A stretch of DNA of 64,000 nt. It comes from Chimonanthus salicifolius (lineage: Eukaryota; Streptophyta; Magnoliopsida; Laurales; Calycanthaceae). The notes under the pieces were generated by a model, which was not told where the DNA came from, made no database searches, and saw only the letters and a list, made by a program, of their open reading frames with translations. A program made the position numbers and the translations under genes. The DNA is taken from NCBI GenBank assembly GCA_013350335.1, contig CM023539.1, positions 20,194,448-20,258,447 of the forward strand, read 5' to 3'. Positions 1-13,300 of this stretch are shown piece after piece; position 1 is the stretch's first letter, and each line of letters opens with the position of its first letter.

Positions 1-967
1 CATTAAATCCACCTCATCAAGTTAAGAGGCATGTATGTGATGCGGCATTTCCATGTGGCATGCATGGAAGCCAACTAGACAAGGTGGTCACATCATCGAG
101 TGATATGACCAAGATGGGACCCATTTACCATGTGGTGACCAAGTCACCACATGCAAGGTTGGCTAAGTCATGGTTAACTTGGTCAACCATGAGTGAGTTC
201 AATGGGGGTAAGCTAATGCTTAAGTTGAGTTGGAAGATGAAAGGTTTCCATCTTGAGGGGATGAAACCAAAAGGCTCGGTGGAAATCAATGAGTTCCTTG
301 GTTTTAACCAAGAGTCACCTTGGTTAAGCCAAGGGACACATGGGTTGGATAAATTATTAATGAGGGAAAGTGGAAGAGTCTAAGGATGCATAGAAAGGAC
401 ACCAACCAAAGGGGTTGCTCACCTTCCTTGGCCGACTCCTCCATTTGTGAACAAAGCATTTTCTTTCTTCTCTATCTCTCTCCCACCTACATTTCAATAC
501 TGGGAGAATCAGTGAATAACTAAGGAAAAAGAAGGGTTAAGGAGGAAAGACAGAGAAAAGAAGAAGAAGAAGGAGACGCGAAAGAAGCTATGTTTTAAGT
601 TTGAAAACAATATGGAAGCAAGACTAAGGGAAACCATAGATTTGGCCATGGTATGGCCGAACATATGGGTTCCATATTTTGTTGAAATGGATGGTCAAAC
701 TGTTATAAGGCCATAGAGTTGAAAATCCATTCAAGGATTGGTAATGGTTTGAAACAAAAGAAAGGTGATATCCGAATCCATATTATAAACCAAAGATTGA
801 AAGAATAATTGAAAGAATAATAGAAAAGACTTTAGCTTTGGCTAGAGGGTAGAATAAATTCACTAGGAGTTATATGAATGATGATATATATGTTTAAAAA
901 TGATAAGGAATGAATTTCATGAGGAAGGACCTAGCCATACAAGAAAACAAAAAAGATTGACAAAGAG

Positions 968-1390
968 TCAGTCGACTGAATCCTGGATTCAGTCGACTGA
1001 ACTGGTGTTGACCGAATAGGAAAAGGGTTATCTGGGAGTTTCAGCCGACTAAATCTTATGATTCAGTCGACTGAACATGGATTGGATTAAAATATATGGG
1101 ATCTATTGGCCAAACACAAAGATGATCTGATCCAAATTCAGCCGACTGAATCTATGATTCAGTCGACTGAAAGTGGATTGACCGAGAACACAGAAGGTTT
1201 GACCCAAAGTCAGGCAACTGAATCTATGATTCAGTCAACTAAAAGGTTGCAGGTCAAATATATTCAGTATTTAGTTGGGTTTCAGCCAACTGAATATTGT
1301 ATTCAGTCGACTGAAAGTCTGCGGGTAAGGCAGAGAATAGTAACTGTGGATGATTCAGTCTACTGAATGTGTGATTCAGTAGACTGAATT
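968..1390. repeat. Array of paired TCAGTCGACTGA palindromes in the host 5' LTR
   Basis: Six pairs of the palindrome TCAGTCGACTGAAT and its variants occur at about 968, 1042, 1138, 1211, 1282 and 1352. Each pair is separated by a short spacer, so a pair can also fold as one longer hairpin (arms CAGTCGACTGAATC and GATTCAGTCGACTG). Pair-to-pair spacing is about 70-95 bases. The array lies between the donor-like and acceptor-like sites of this LTR, where the nested LTRs carry the unrelated TTCGGCCAT hairpins. The reading frame through 1106-1366 with a recurring QSTES peptide is only a by-product of the repeat. Confidence 0.85.
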
Positions 1391-1478
1391 GAAAACTTTA
1401 ATTTTGGTTAAATTTCCAGATATCTCTGTTTACACAGTGGGATTAAGGGATGATGAAAATTAAATGGATAATCAATTA

Positions 1479-1514
1479 ATATATATATATATATATATAT
1501 AGATATATATATAT
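1479..1514. repeat. (AT)n microsatellite
   Basis: About 36 bases of alternating A and T with a single G interruption, in the host 5' LTR between the CAGTCGACTG array and insertion P. Nothing else is visible in the immediate flanks. Confidence 0.9.
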
Positions 1515-3690
1515 GTGGCTGAATATGATAAGGTAAAAGGGTGTGATTCGTTTTCACGCGATCGTTAGCGTTGTAAAAATCCGTTACTAGAAATATGCAC
1601 GACCTAGAGGGGGGTGAATAGGTCGGTTTTCAATTTTAATTCCCTTTTAAAATTTTCTTACCGATTTATACTTTAAGTAAACAAAATATGCAATCCATGC
1701 ATTCAATCACATATAACCTAAATATTTTATAGTGGTTCGGTTTCATCAAACCTACATCCACTGTCAGACTTCCCAACTCTAGGGTTGTCCCAAATATACT
1801 ATGTAAGGGTCTCACACCCAAATAGTACAACCTAGTTTTTTATAGAGGCTCAACCCAATTGGTTTAATCCTCTACACCTATTTTTTAGAGTGATTCGAAC
1901 ATACTCTTCTAATCCACTTTACAATGTTAAAAATAAAACAAGAATAAAACTTGCCTTGGGCCTTAACCGTTTTCCTTTAAGCTCTTTCTTCTTTACTAAA
2001 CCTGTGTGCTCCTTTCCATCAAATCAGCATCATCAACGTATTTGTCGGCATAACAGTAGGACTTGGGTATGACTGGTTTTAGTCCTATATGAACACCTTA
2101 CTCTTCATCAAGGTTGGGGTTGTGATTACCCAAACATCCACTAAGAAGGATGATGAAGAAGGTGTCTAGAGGGAAGGCCGACTGATCACACACTGTAATC
2201 GTGTTCTTGGTATTTCTTTGTGTATTTTCAGTGTGTTAAACAAAAGGCTTACTGTTATTTTATAAACAGATTAAGATCTGCAGTAAGTCACGCCTGTGAG
2301 GCCTCGCCAGCGGTAAGTTACAACAGACAGCACATATGTGCAGTGTAATCCAATCAGACAGAATCCAGCCACCTACCAGTCAGATACCAGCCAACTCACA
2401 TCCACCGTGCATGATTTACAATTCATTTATTTTAGCCATCAATCAAGGATTAGATGGAAGATTTGCAAGACGGATTATAGCTCATGGAGGAGCCTTTCCA
2501 TACTTGTCATGGACAGCTCCCTAAGGCTATTCAAATTCAAATTCAAGAGAGGTGGCAACATGTCACCATGGATAAATTTGTTTACCATAATAAGCTTCCA
2601 ATTAATTTATCATAATTACCCATCTCAACATGTGGATAATTTTATTTACCATAATTACCTCTCAATTAAACAGTTACAGATTTTAACTTTCTAGAACTGT
2701 AAGAGACTGAGTCAGCTCGACATAGAGTCAGCTGCACTCAACTCAGTATAACTGGCTGCGAGGCCTCGGCAGATTGCATGAGGCCTCGAGGCTGAAAGTC
2801 ACTTATTTACTTTATTTTCCAATTGACTTCTAGGTATTTGACTTAGCCCAAGGTCTCCTACGGTTCACTTACCTGTGTACCAATACTGTATTTGGTGTAG
2901 ACGCTTCAACTGTAACACCTTGGATTTTTAAATTATTATTTTATATGACACTTACTCTTTTAAATGGTGGATTTTAGAATTGGACCTTATATGGATAAGG
3001 AATTTGGCCATGACCCAATTAAGACCCAATTAAATTGTGACATTAGTTTTATTGAAAAATTAAATAGGATAGTGCATAGTCGAATTTTTATGTGAAATCT
3101 ATAAATTTATGCGCATGAGTGATGTGTGGGATTTTAAATCCACAATGCTATGCTAGAATATTTTTAAAAGGGATGAAATATTTAGCAAATAATTAAAAGA
3201 TTATCATGGCCGAATTTTGGATATTAAATCTATGGGATATGCGCATGACACCTTCCAAAATGGGAAGCCAGGTCGGCCAATACTATTTTTATTATTTGCT
3301 TTGGCCGAATGAGGGAATTACTAAATAAAGAGCAATGGAGATCGGCATTGCCATAAATGGCAAGGAGGTCACACGGCAAAGGAGAGGGCAAGATTCTATT
3401 AAGAACATTCTAATATTGGATTAAATGGAAGCTTAAAAGGAGAGGCAAGGAGGGGCTGCATGGTCTTTACAACTCCATTACCAAGTTTTTATTCCTCCCT
3501 CTCCGTCTCTCATTTCATCATTCTCTTCCACGCCAAAGCAAGAGAAGAAAGGGTAGCAACAAGAAGGAGTTCTTGTTTGGAGAAAAGCAAAGGGAAAAGA
3601 AAGAAAATTGGAAGAGCAAGAAACCAAAGGGGAAAAAGGTTAGTATATTGTTTAATAATTTTATGTTTTGGAACAAAAAAAAACCCATAG

Positions 3691-5358
3691 GGTTCGGCCT
3701 TATGGCATGGCCGAACCCATGCAAAGATTTGATTTAATTCTTGGGTTTTAAGATTGAAAAACCATGGAGAGCTTGGATTTACTTCATTGGGGTTATGTTC
3801 TTAAATCTTGGAACATGGAAAGACATGGTGATTTCATGATAAAACCATGGGGATTTATGGTTTAGAATTATAAATTTCAATGATGAAAATCCATAGAAGA
3901 ATTTGATAATTTTAAAAGGGAGATTTGGATAGGGATATGGGTTGGCCATGGCATGGGCGAACCATGTTGTTTTTATGGTTAAGTATTGGATCTAAAATAA
4001 AAAAAAAAGGGGGGGGGTGAGGTTCGGCCATGGTGTATGGCCGAACCCCACCAAACATTTTTATGGATAATAATCGGTTAATGTTATGAGTAAATGTTTT
4101 ATTGACTCTAAGCTAATGGCTAAGATTATGAACCATAGGGTTCGGCCATGGTGCTTGGCCAAACCCCATGGGTTAAATTTGGAAAGTAGATGTAAAAGAT
4201 GGACTTAGATCTACAAGGGTGAGGTTCGGCCATAGTGCATGGCCGAACCCCACTAGAGTTGTTTTTGGAAACCTTTTTATTTATGGAAGGTATTTGCTAA
4301 ATTGGAAAGCATCCCATTAAGGAAAGAATTGATAAAATTAGAAAATATCCAAGTATGGTAATGATTGCTAAATTTGGAAAGCAATCTAAAAATGGAAGGA
4401 AGGTTGTTATTTTTGGAAACAATCTATTTTTAGAAGGTGTTTCCAATTATGGAAAGGGTTGGTTAATTAAGGAAACAATCCATTTATGGAAAGGAGGTTG
4501 CTTATTAGGAAAGTTTCTATTCTTGGAATTGGATATTAAAATTAGAAAATATCTAATTAAGACCATGAAGATTATTTATGGAAACTATCCACGAATGGAA
4601 ATTGGGGTTTGATTATGGAACTTGGATTAAATTAAATGGATTGGATGCCATGGGTGAGGTTCGGCCATGGTGTATGGCCGAAGCCCACTAAGGTTTAGTT
4701 TTTGAAAACCTATTTATTTATGGAATTAAATATATGGTTTAGGCTCAAGTATAATTGAATCAAAGGAGATGGAAGGCATGGTTGGAAATTATGCACCATA
4801 GGGTTCGGCCATGGTGTATGGCCGAACCCCATCGTCCGAATTAAGGGATTAATGACACCTTTAATTCATGGTTTAAGGGCAGATTTATGAATCAGATTGT
4901 GAACCCATGTCATGAGTTAGATTATGTGTAGTTTTAAAATAAAACAAAGGATACAATGTATGTTATGAATTGATGGAGAAAGGAATGGCAAAAATGTAAT
5001 TAAACACCAAATTGGAGAACCATGGTTCGGCCATGATGTATGGCCGAACCCCATGAGTTTTGTTTGATGGACTTATTTGGTTAGGGAAATTTATAAGGTC
5101 TAATTATGGAAGATTTAAAGGAAAGAGGAAAACAATGACATTTTGGTAAATATGAGAGAATATTGGACATTGGGTTCAGCCATGGTGTATGGCCGAACCC
5201 CATGAATTATTTTATGGGATTATGTGCTTTGGAAGCATGAATGGATGACTTGGAGCCTAAGCAAAGAAAAGGGGGCTAGGATTATCAACAGTGGCATTTT
5301 TGTAAATATGTATGAAAAATGGTAAACCATGGGTTCGGCCATGGTGTATGGCCGAACC
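3691..5358 (+). repeat. TTCGGCCAT/ATGGCCGAA hairpin array, LTR A (10 copies)
   Basis: Copies start near 3691, 3946, 4021, 4140, 4224, 4659, 4802, 5023, 5174 and 5332. The commonest form is GGTTCGGCCAT, loop GGTGT, ATGGCCGAACC, an 11-bp stem with a 5-base loop. Several copies have point changes in one arm. Spacing runs from about 75 to 440 bases. The intervening text is itself loosely repeated (phrases such as TTTATGGAC and GGAAAC). All copies lie between the donor-like site at 3639 and the acceptor-like site at 6131. Confidence 0.93.
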
Positions 5359-7691
5359 ACATGGGGTTTTGTTTATAGACTTAGAACCTTGTAATTATGT
5401 GAGACTTGGTGTTGATTTATCATTATATTATAAGGTAACGGGATCTCGCAAGCGGTGCGCGATCGGTGATCGAATCTTGGACGGAAACGCAAGGACTTGT
5501 GAACGGTCTTAGGTAGGATTCCACCTCTTTGAAAACCATGGCTTATGTACTTTGTCTTTATATTATGTTTGGTGAAAATATGTTTCCAAGGATATGTCTT
5601 ATTATATTAAATTTCAAATGCTATATTTAAGTGTTTAAAATAGCATAGGCCAATTATGTTTCAAAGGATGATTTTACATGCTAAGTTTATTTATATAAAG
5701 AGCATGTGTTGTATGTGTTTTCAAATGATGATTTTTCAATGCTATGTTTATGTTATAAAATAGCGTGTGTTTCATTGGCATCTCATGCATGGCATGGGGT
5801 GGAGGATTTATAACAGGAGGGGTCACACTCCGTCGGGGAGTCCGAAAAACCTATGTGCAACACCTTGATGTGATTTCCATCAAGAGGATTTCCGGAGGGT
5901 CCACACTCCATCGAGGCGACCGAAAGACCTATGTGGTGGGCACTTTTATGTACAGGTAATGAGTGGGACTCATTGCATATTTGTCATCATTGCATGACAT
6001 GGATTTTATATGGTTTTGACAACACTGTATTATTATATATGTTTTGTACTAACCATGTGTTAGCCGTAATTGGAATACCTACTTGGGCACGTTGTACGAA
6101 CGCCCTACTTCTACCCTATTTGATGATACAGGTAATCAGGGTATCAATGAACCTAAGACAGACAAAGCATAGAAGCTCGGAAGATCTAGATTATATGTTT
6201 TGAATAAAATTACTCATGAACTCGCGTCGTGACGTCACGCGTTCTATCACTCTACTCTGTTATAAATATATATATATACTGAATTTATGGGAAGAAGCGA
6301 GTGAAAAAGGGCGGGGCGTTATGTAAGGGCCCGGAATTTTGAAATTAATAAAAAATGTGGATATAAGTTATTTTAGTGATGGAAATTGGAAAATTGGTGA
6401 AGTAAAGAGTAAATGGGCCAAAAATTTGGACAAAGGCCCAAGTATGGCCCAATGGACTATGGAGTTGATTTAAATTCATTTAAAGGGGCAATGAGGGTTA
6501 AATGGGTCAAGAATGGTCAAATTGGGTCACATACCCATTTGGGACCCGATGGGTCAAAGTAGTTAAGCTCTAAGGTAAATGGGCTAGATGGAAATGTAAT
6601 TGGGCCATGGGCCCAATGGTGATCCATTTAGAGGGTATTCAATGAAATTAAATCACCTAAGTTAAGTTAAAGATTAAACCAAGGTGATGTGGCCAAGTGG
6701 GACCCACCTCCACCTCATCAAGTGAGGCGGCCTGTGGGCCAATAATTGGTGGGGCCGGGCACCATGGTTGATTTGGTCAACCATGGGTGGATTTATAAAG
6801 ATGGTGGCTTAAGTAAATGGGAATTAAAGTAACTAAAATATCTAAATATAAAATGATTAAAAAATTATACAAATGAGGTGGAAAAAGTGGGGTCAAAGGG
6901 TGAAAACCAAATCACCTCATCCCAAACCCAAAATAAAATACGTTGGGGCTTGGCGGTGGTTTAGATAACCACCACCATAAGGCAAATTAAATATCTAAAA
7001 AATATCTTAGGGTGGGTGAGATCATTAATGTAAAGAAAAAATGGAGATAAGCCTTGATTCTTTTCTCATTTCTTATCATCTCTTCATTTGTGCACTCTCC
7101 ATTTTTCATTCTCCATGGTCGTCCCCTACATCCAAGTGAAGGAGACAAAGAGAGCTAAGGAAAAGAGAAGAGAAGAAGAGAAGAAAGAAGTAGAAATTGG
7201 AGGGAAATCACTTAACATCTTTCATTCTCCATGGTCGTCCCCTACATCCAAGTTAACATCTTCCCTCTCATGTTTTTTTTCCCTCTCCCTCTCTCACACA
7301 AACCCTAACATGGCCTATCCTAGGGTTGGGGATTGCCACCATTGATCAAGAATCTTGACCTATCAAAGATCAAGAGGAAGGAGAGAGGAGGCTACGAAGA
7401 CCGACGGGAGCGACGGAGATCGGAGGAGACGACGGATTGTAAGTATTTCTTAAACAAGGAAATTTTGAATTTTAGGGTTAAGATTTGGGATTTATTTTGT
7501 GAATTTATTGGTAGTTAAGTAAATTTATGCAATGGATTTTAAATCCATCAAATGGAAGGAATGGAAAGTGGGTAAAACCCTAATGAAAAAAAAATTAGGG
7601 TTAAGGAAAAATAAAAGGGATTAAGGATATTATGTGTTTAATGTAATCAAACATAGAGGTATATGCATTTTTTTGGGAGTTGAGAGCCATA

Positions 7692-8279
7692 GGGTTTGGC
7701 CATGTAACATAGCCGAACCCCATGGTAAGTAATGTATGATTTATTAGGGTTTGAAAAATGGAAGGCAATGAGGATTTTTAACTAGTGAATTTTAGTAAAT
7801 GAATGAATGTGGGAAAGTTTTAAAATGGTGTTATGATGAAAATACAAAGAGGTGTATGGCCTTGAAAGGCATGGATGAAGTGAACCTTGAACCCCATGGT
7901 CGGTGATTAGGGTTTGATGAAATTGGTTAAGGTTTTGATGAATGGAAGATAAGGAAGGTAGCTAATGGAATTTAGGGTTTTAATGAATGCATGGAGGGAA
8001 TGAGCCTTGAACCATGGGTTCGGCCATGGTATATGGCCGAACCCTATGGTGATGAAATGATGATTAAATGGTGGGTTTAAAGGATAATGTGTTGATGAAT
8101 TTAGGGTTTTTAAATGAACAAGTGTAATGATTCAAATGTGGTTAAGAATATGGTTTAGATGCATGATTTAAAACCCTCAAGCAAGGATTATTGGTGGATC
8201 TAAAATGTAACAATGGACCCAAGAAGAAAAAATGGAGAAAGGAACATCATGGGTTTGGCCATGGTGTATGGCCGAACCC
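7692..8279 (+). repeat. TTCGGCCAT hairpin array, LTR B (3 copies)
   Basis: Copies start near 7692 (arm changed to GGTTTGGCCAT), 8018 and 8251. The stems are mostly complementary, with loops of 5-6 bases. They lie within the putative LTR intron 7439-9451. Confidence 0.9.
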
Positions 8280-9071
8280 ATGCCCCAAATTGTAAATCAA
8301 TTTGGGTTTAAGGTCAATGGGTATATATGTGATTAAGTATGGGGTTTAAATGAGTAATGGTTAGATTAATTACATGACAAATTTTAATGTTTTGGTAAGT
8401 CAATAATGGACCTAAGTTAAGGACCTAAGTTGTGGATTAAATTTTGGGCTTAAGTAGGCATGAATTAATGAAAAATTGTTTATGTGAAGGGCAGTGGCAA
8501 AAATGGTAAATATGGGCTAAAATGAAGAAACCCACTAAGTTATGATTTATGGGCTTGGAAATGATTAAAACTTGGATTGATTTGGTAATTTAATAAGGTA
8601 CTGGACATCGCCGGAGGTGCGCGATCGGCGACCGGGTTTATCTAACAGAAAACGTAAAAGGACGCGGGTCGGTATTCGGTAGGATTCCTACCTTTTTGTA
8701 AGCCATGGATTTGGGTGATGTTTTCTTTAATCTATTTTGGAAATCATGTGGTTGTCTTTAAGATAAGTTTTGGATTATGTATCATGTGATGTTTTACTCT
8801 AAATTATTTTGGAAATTATGTGAATGCTTATGATGGGTTTTGGATTAAATATTGTGGGATGGTTTCCCTTTGATTTAGTTGGTAATCTTGTAATTGTTTT
8901 AAGATGGGTTTTATTACTATTGAATTTCATATATTACATGGCATATGGTATCTACATCTCATGCATGGCATGGGAGGCATATGACAGGGGAAGGATGAAA
9001 TGAAACTGGAGTCCATGGTCCGTTGGGGCGACCGATAAACAGCATGGGGACATTTCACATATGTATTATTA

Positions 9072-9200
9072 TACCTTGATGAGGCTTTGCCATCAAGGGG
9101 AGACTCTTGTAATTATGATACCTTGATGATGGTTTTCCATCAAGGGGGAGGTTGTATGTATTGGTATACCTTGATGATGGTTTTTCCATCAAGAGGGTCA
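9072..9200 (+). repeat. CCTTGATG/CATCAAGG hairpin repeats, LTR B (3 units)
   Basis: Three units of about 47-48 bases start near 9073, 9120 and 9168. Each has CCTTGATG, a short spacer and CCATCAAG with a G-rich tail. They lie about 250-380 bases before the acceptor-like CAG at 9451, the position of this array type in the relatives C, E, G and J. Confidence 0.85.
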
Positions 9201-10349
9201 TAGCACGATGATGGTATGGATTTTATTTGGGACACTATTGATGGTTGAAAAAGGGACATTGTAGAATGAGGATGAGATTGATGAGTGGGATTCATGACAT
9301 AGAACACCCATTGCATGACATTGCCCAAAGTGCATGGTTTTTCTATAATATTATCTGCATGCTGTTATTACTAATCCATGTGCTAGCCCTACTCAGAGTC
9401 CTACTGGGCGCGTGTTCTAACGCCCTACTTCTACCCTAGCTGACGATGCAGGAGATGGCGGAAAGGAAGGACAGGACGGGAGTCAAGCTTAGGAGCTTGG
9501 GAAGGCGGACTAATTATTTTGTTTAAGTTTATTTTGGGAAAATGTGTATTTGCATAATTTAGCTTGTCGGAAATGTAATAACTTAGATGTCTTGCTATGT
9601 TTTATAAATTATTTTGGACAGTATAGTATGAGGGCATTTTAGTAATTTAATGGATATCTCTTACCTGCTATCTGAAGATTGGTAGGATAGTGTCTATTAT
9701 CATCCGCATTGATTTTTATGTGTTGCGAGCTTACTTTCTACTCGTGAACCGTACTCGTGGATTTATGTTCCACGCACGCGTAGGGTTGGCCAGTTAAGGG
9801 CCGGGCTTTAGAAGCTCGGAACTTAACTCGCGTCGTGATGTCCGTCCCCTTTGTCACTTTTATGGGAAAAAAAAAATAGACTCTGATTTTCGGTGAAAAG
9901 GGGCGGGCATTACACGTTACATCAACTTCATAATAGATCTTCTTATTCATCCAAGACAAGTCCAACTGAGTCACGTAATTGACAATAAGGGTGACTCGGA
10001 CGAACCGGGGCACTTACACGTTGTTCGTGCAAAACAAGAGATGGACAATAAATCTGACGTTGGTAGGATTCCTACCTTATTGAGATACATATGGATCTTA
10101 TATATATGTTACTGGCTTTATTTCCAAATATGATGATTTACTTTGGTTAAACAAATGGGATATGTTTATGAATTGATTTTTAATGGTATTGTGTAATTTG
10201 ATATGAATTGGCATTCTTGCATTCATTATCTCATGCATGGCATGGGAGGGAATCTATGGGACCAGTAAGACAAGTTATAGTTGTCCGGACATGACTTGGG
10301 CTTGAGACTAGCTTGTGTGAAGCTATGTGAACTATTAACATTTTGGCCT

Positions 10350-13300
10350 TGTAATGGCCCGGAAATTGTAAATCAATGAATATGTGAATATTATTTATTT
10401 TAAGGATGAAAATTGAGAAATTGGTGGAATGAATGGTAAATGGGCCAAAATTTGGACAAAGGCCCAAGTATGGCCCAATGAACCACGGATTGGATTTTAA
10501 AATCATTTAAGTGGTCGATGATGGCCAATTGGGCCAAGGATGGTCAAATGGGGCCCAATACCCACTTGGGACACAATGGATTAAGATAATGTAAGCCCTA
10601 AGATAAATGAGTATGGATAAATGTAATTGGGTCATGGGCCCAATAAGGATCCAATTGGTTGGAATGGACTTCGTTAAAGCTAAATCACCTAAGTTGGTGA
10701 TGAGTTGACCAAGGTGACATGGTCCAATGGGACCCACCTCCATCTCATCAAGTGAGGTGGCGTGTGGACACAAGGTTTAGTGGGGCCGGCCACCATGGTT
10801 GACTTGGTCAACCATGGGTGGATTTCATGGAAGAAATTTAATGGAATTAAATTAAATGGAAATTAAATTAACCTAAGGAATGCTTTAATTAATTAAGTAA
10901 TTAATTAAGTTAATCAAAAAGGTGGTCAAAGAGGGGAGACCAAAACTACCCATTGCAAAACATGAAAAAGAAAAACGTTGGCTAAGGTAGTTGGGTTAAA
11001 AAAGAAAAAGAAAAAGCATGATAAATATCTTAGGGTTGGTGGGAAAGTTATGATAAAGTGTGACATAAGCAACCAATGGGATAAGATGGGTTTTCATCTT
11101 ATCCCATCCTCATTTCATTCTCTCCCACTCTTGATCTTTCATGGCCGTCCCCCATACTCCAAGAAAAGAGGAAGAAAATTAAGAAAGGAAGAGAAGAAGA
11201 GAAGAAAGAAGAGAAGAAGTGCAAGCATAGTCCACCATTCCAAGGTCAAGATCTACCATCTTCTTTCTCATGTCCATCCTCTCCTCTCTCTCTCAAATCA
11301 AGCCCTACTATGGCCAATCCTAAGTTAGGAGGGTTTCACCATTGATCAAGCATCTTGGCCTACCAAAGATCAAGAGGAAGGAGAAAGGAGGCCAAGGAGT
11401 CCGACGGGAGTGGCGGAAGTCAGAGGAGGCGTCGGATTGTAAGTATTTTTCTTAAACAAGAAATTTTGGATTTTTAGGGTTTAATATTTGGGATTCATTT
11501 TGTAAAATTAATGGTGGCCAAATGATTTTATGCCTTGGATTTCAAATCCATCAATTTGAAGGATGGAAAGTGGACAAAACCCTAATGGATAAATTAGGGT
11601 TAGTTTAAGGAAAAATAAATGGATTAAGGAATGTAATGTAATTAAGTTATTAAGCATGGAATTATGTGGAATTGGAAAGGAATTGTAATGGGATTTTTAG
11701 GTTTAAAATAATGGAAGAATGATTTGGAATTTTGGGGTTTTAATGATTAAATGTGGTGATAATTTTAAAGGGGTTTAAATGAGGAAATGCATGGGAGATG
11801 AGAATGATGGTAATGACTTCAAAAATGGTAGGTGTTTAAGTGAATTATTAGGGTTTATAAATAATGGAAGCCATGGAGGATGATTTAGGGTTTTAAGATT
11901 TTAATGGTTAAGTGTAGGTAATTAAGGATATTTAATGGAGTTTTTAGGGTTATGTGTTTGTAAATTTAAATGGGTTTGGAAGGATGGAAGGTATGGAATA
12001 ATGTACTAATAAATTGGAGGCTTAAAAGGGGTCAAAGGTTTGTAAATTTTAAGGGGTTTTTAGTGAAGGAAATCATGGAAGGTGGCTAAGTGATTTCAAT
12101 GGGGAGATTGGGATGAATTTGGTGTTTTGGAACCATGAAAAAAAATAAATGGGAGTTATGGTTAAACTAATGGACCAAAATGTATTTCATGATGATTAAG
12201 GAAGGATGATTTAAATGTATGAGTTAAAATCCCTCATAGTTGGACTTATGTGTGTGTTTAAATTAATGGGGAATAGGTCATGATTAAAGGGGTCATTAAT
12301 GGACTAAAAAATGTATCAAGTGATGATCAAAATTGATGATTTAAATTGTATGATGTAAATCTCCTCATGGGAGGGCTTGTTATGGGTCTAAATGTGGTGA
12401 AAAAGACCCAAGGAAAAATGGGGATTAGGTTGAATTAAAGGGGCTGATTTTAATAGAACCCATGACCCATTTGTGGGTAAACTTATGGATAAATTTTGGT
12501 ATGATGTATGTGAGAAATGAATGAGGATTAGAGTGTTTAAATGGCTAATTTCTAGTGTTGTTATGTTATGCTTAATGAGACATCAATGGACCCATTTTGT
12601 GAACCAATTAAGGACTAAGACTAATGTGTGTGTATATATCGAAATGAATGGACTTTAGGTTAAAATTAAATGGCTGATGTAAGTGATCTTGTGATATGGG
12701 TGATGGGTCAATTATGGACCCAAGAATGTGCCTAAGAATGATGATTCAATAATAAGTCATTTTCATGGGCTAAGAAAGGGTTTATGTATGTGGCTAATTA
12801 ATGTAGGTTAAGTTAAGAAAAAGGGTTGTTTTAATGATATTATGGCATGATTAAAGGGGTCACTAATGGGTCTAAGTTATGGATCAATTATGGACCATAA
12901 TGTACATGGATTAAGTAAATGAGTAACCATGGAAGGGTAGTGGCAAAACCGTAAATATTGGCCAAAATGAAGAAACCATGGGAGGTGGTCATGGACTTAG
13001 GGACTCTAAGTAACAACCTGATGAGTGATTAATAAAGCCTAGGAAGACCGATATGATTAAAATATTTAATGGACTAAATGGGACCCGCAAAACTTAGTTA
13101 GTGAGGTTTGGCCATATACTATGGCCGAACCCCACTAAGATGTGATTTATGGACTTAAATGGTTAATACATGGACTAATTGATATGTATAATAAGGTACC
13201 GGACATCGCAAGCAGTGCGTGATTGGTGACCGGGTCTGTCAGACGGAAACGGAAAAAAGAACGCTAGTCGGTATTCGGTAGGATTCTAACTTTTTTGTAA

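Larger units (their letters stand above)
6322..9914 (+). mobile_element. Solo LTR B (3.6 kb), TSD CGTTA, inside the last 2 bp of A
   Basis: Starts TGTAAGGGCCCGG at 6322 and ends GGGCGGGCATTACA at 9914. CGTTA at 6317-6321 is repeated at 9915-9919. The target is the 3' terminus of A, leaving only CA of A on the right. U3-like part: CCACCTCA/TGAGG palindrome near 6711, then a pyrimidine-rich leader (7060-7300) and a purine-rich segment. Donor-like GATT|GTAAGTATT at 7439; CTAACGCCC, pyrimidine tract and CAG|G ending at 9451. Hairpins of the TTCGGCCAT type start at 7692, 8018 and 8251. No coding domain. Confidence 0.93.
2911..9921 (+). mobile_element. Solo LTR A (3.4 kb), interrupted by B, TSD TCAAC
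   Basis: Starts TGTAACACCTTGG at 2911. Its last two bases, CA, are at 9920-9921 after insertion B. TCAAC is present at 2906-2910 and 9922-9926, a perfect 5-bp target duplication. No internal region is present, so it is a solo LTR. A purine-rich segment (3540-3638) leads to a donor-like AAG|GTTAGT at 3639; an acceptor-like CAG ends at 6131 after a pyrimidine tract. The branch-like motif is altered to CGAAC, unlike the CTAAC of most relatives. Ten TTCGGCCAT hairpins lie between these sites. Terminal module: CTCGCGTCGTGACG, then GGGCGGGGCGTTA. Confidence 0.92.
1572..10018. mobile_element. Insertion P: about 1.4-kb element of a different type, carrying A and B
   Basis: Host-LTR sequence around GCGATCGTTAGCGT breaks at 1571 and resumes at 10019 (CGTTGTTCGTGC), in the place where related LTRs are continuous from the GCGATCGGTGA block to GGTAGGATTCCTACC. 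The inserted DNA (1572-2910 plus 9922-10018) begins TGTAAAAATCC and ends CACTTACA. It contains a GACCTAGAGGGGGGTGAATAG motif that I associate with plant LTR elements, and several GAGGCCTC palindromes (2298-2310, 2759-2790). Only CGT is shared at the two junctions, so the target duplication is unclear. I see no coding domain. It may be a solo LTR of a Copia-like family or another non-autonomous element. Confidence 0.5.

Noticed and set aside
2336..2694. Overlapping frames at 2336-2524 and 2338-2694 as a gene in P
   Set aside because: No recognised domain, low-complexity TYHNY-like text at the end, and no support from codon pattern or neighbours.
10978..11328. Lysine- and arginine-rich open frame (116 codons) in LTR C, and similar ones at 7088-7345 and 24667-25071
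   Set aside because: They cover the purine-rich leader segment. The frames and residues are not conserved between sub-families, so I do not regard them as genes.
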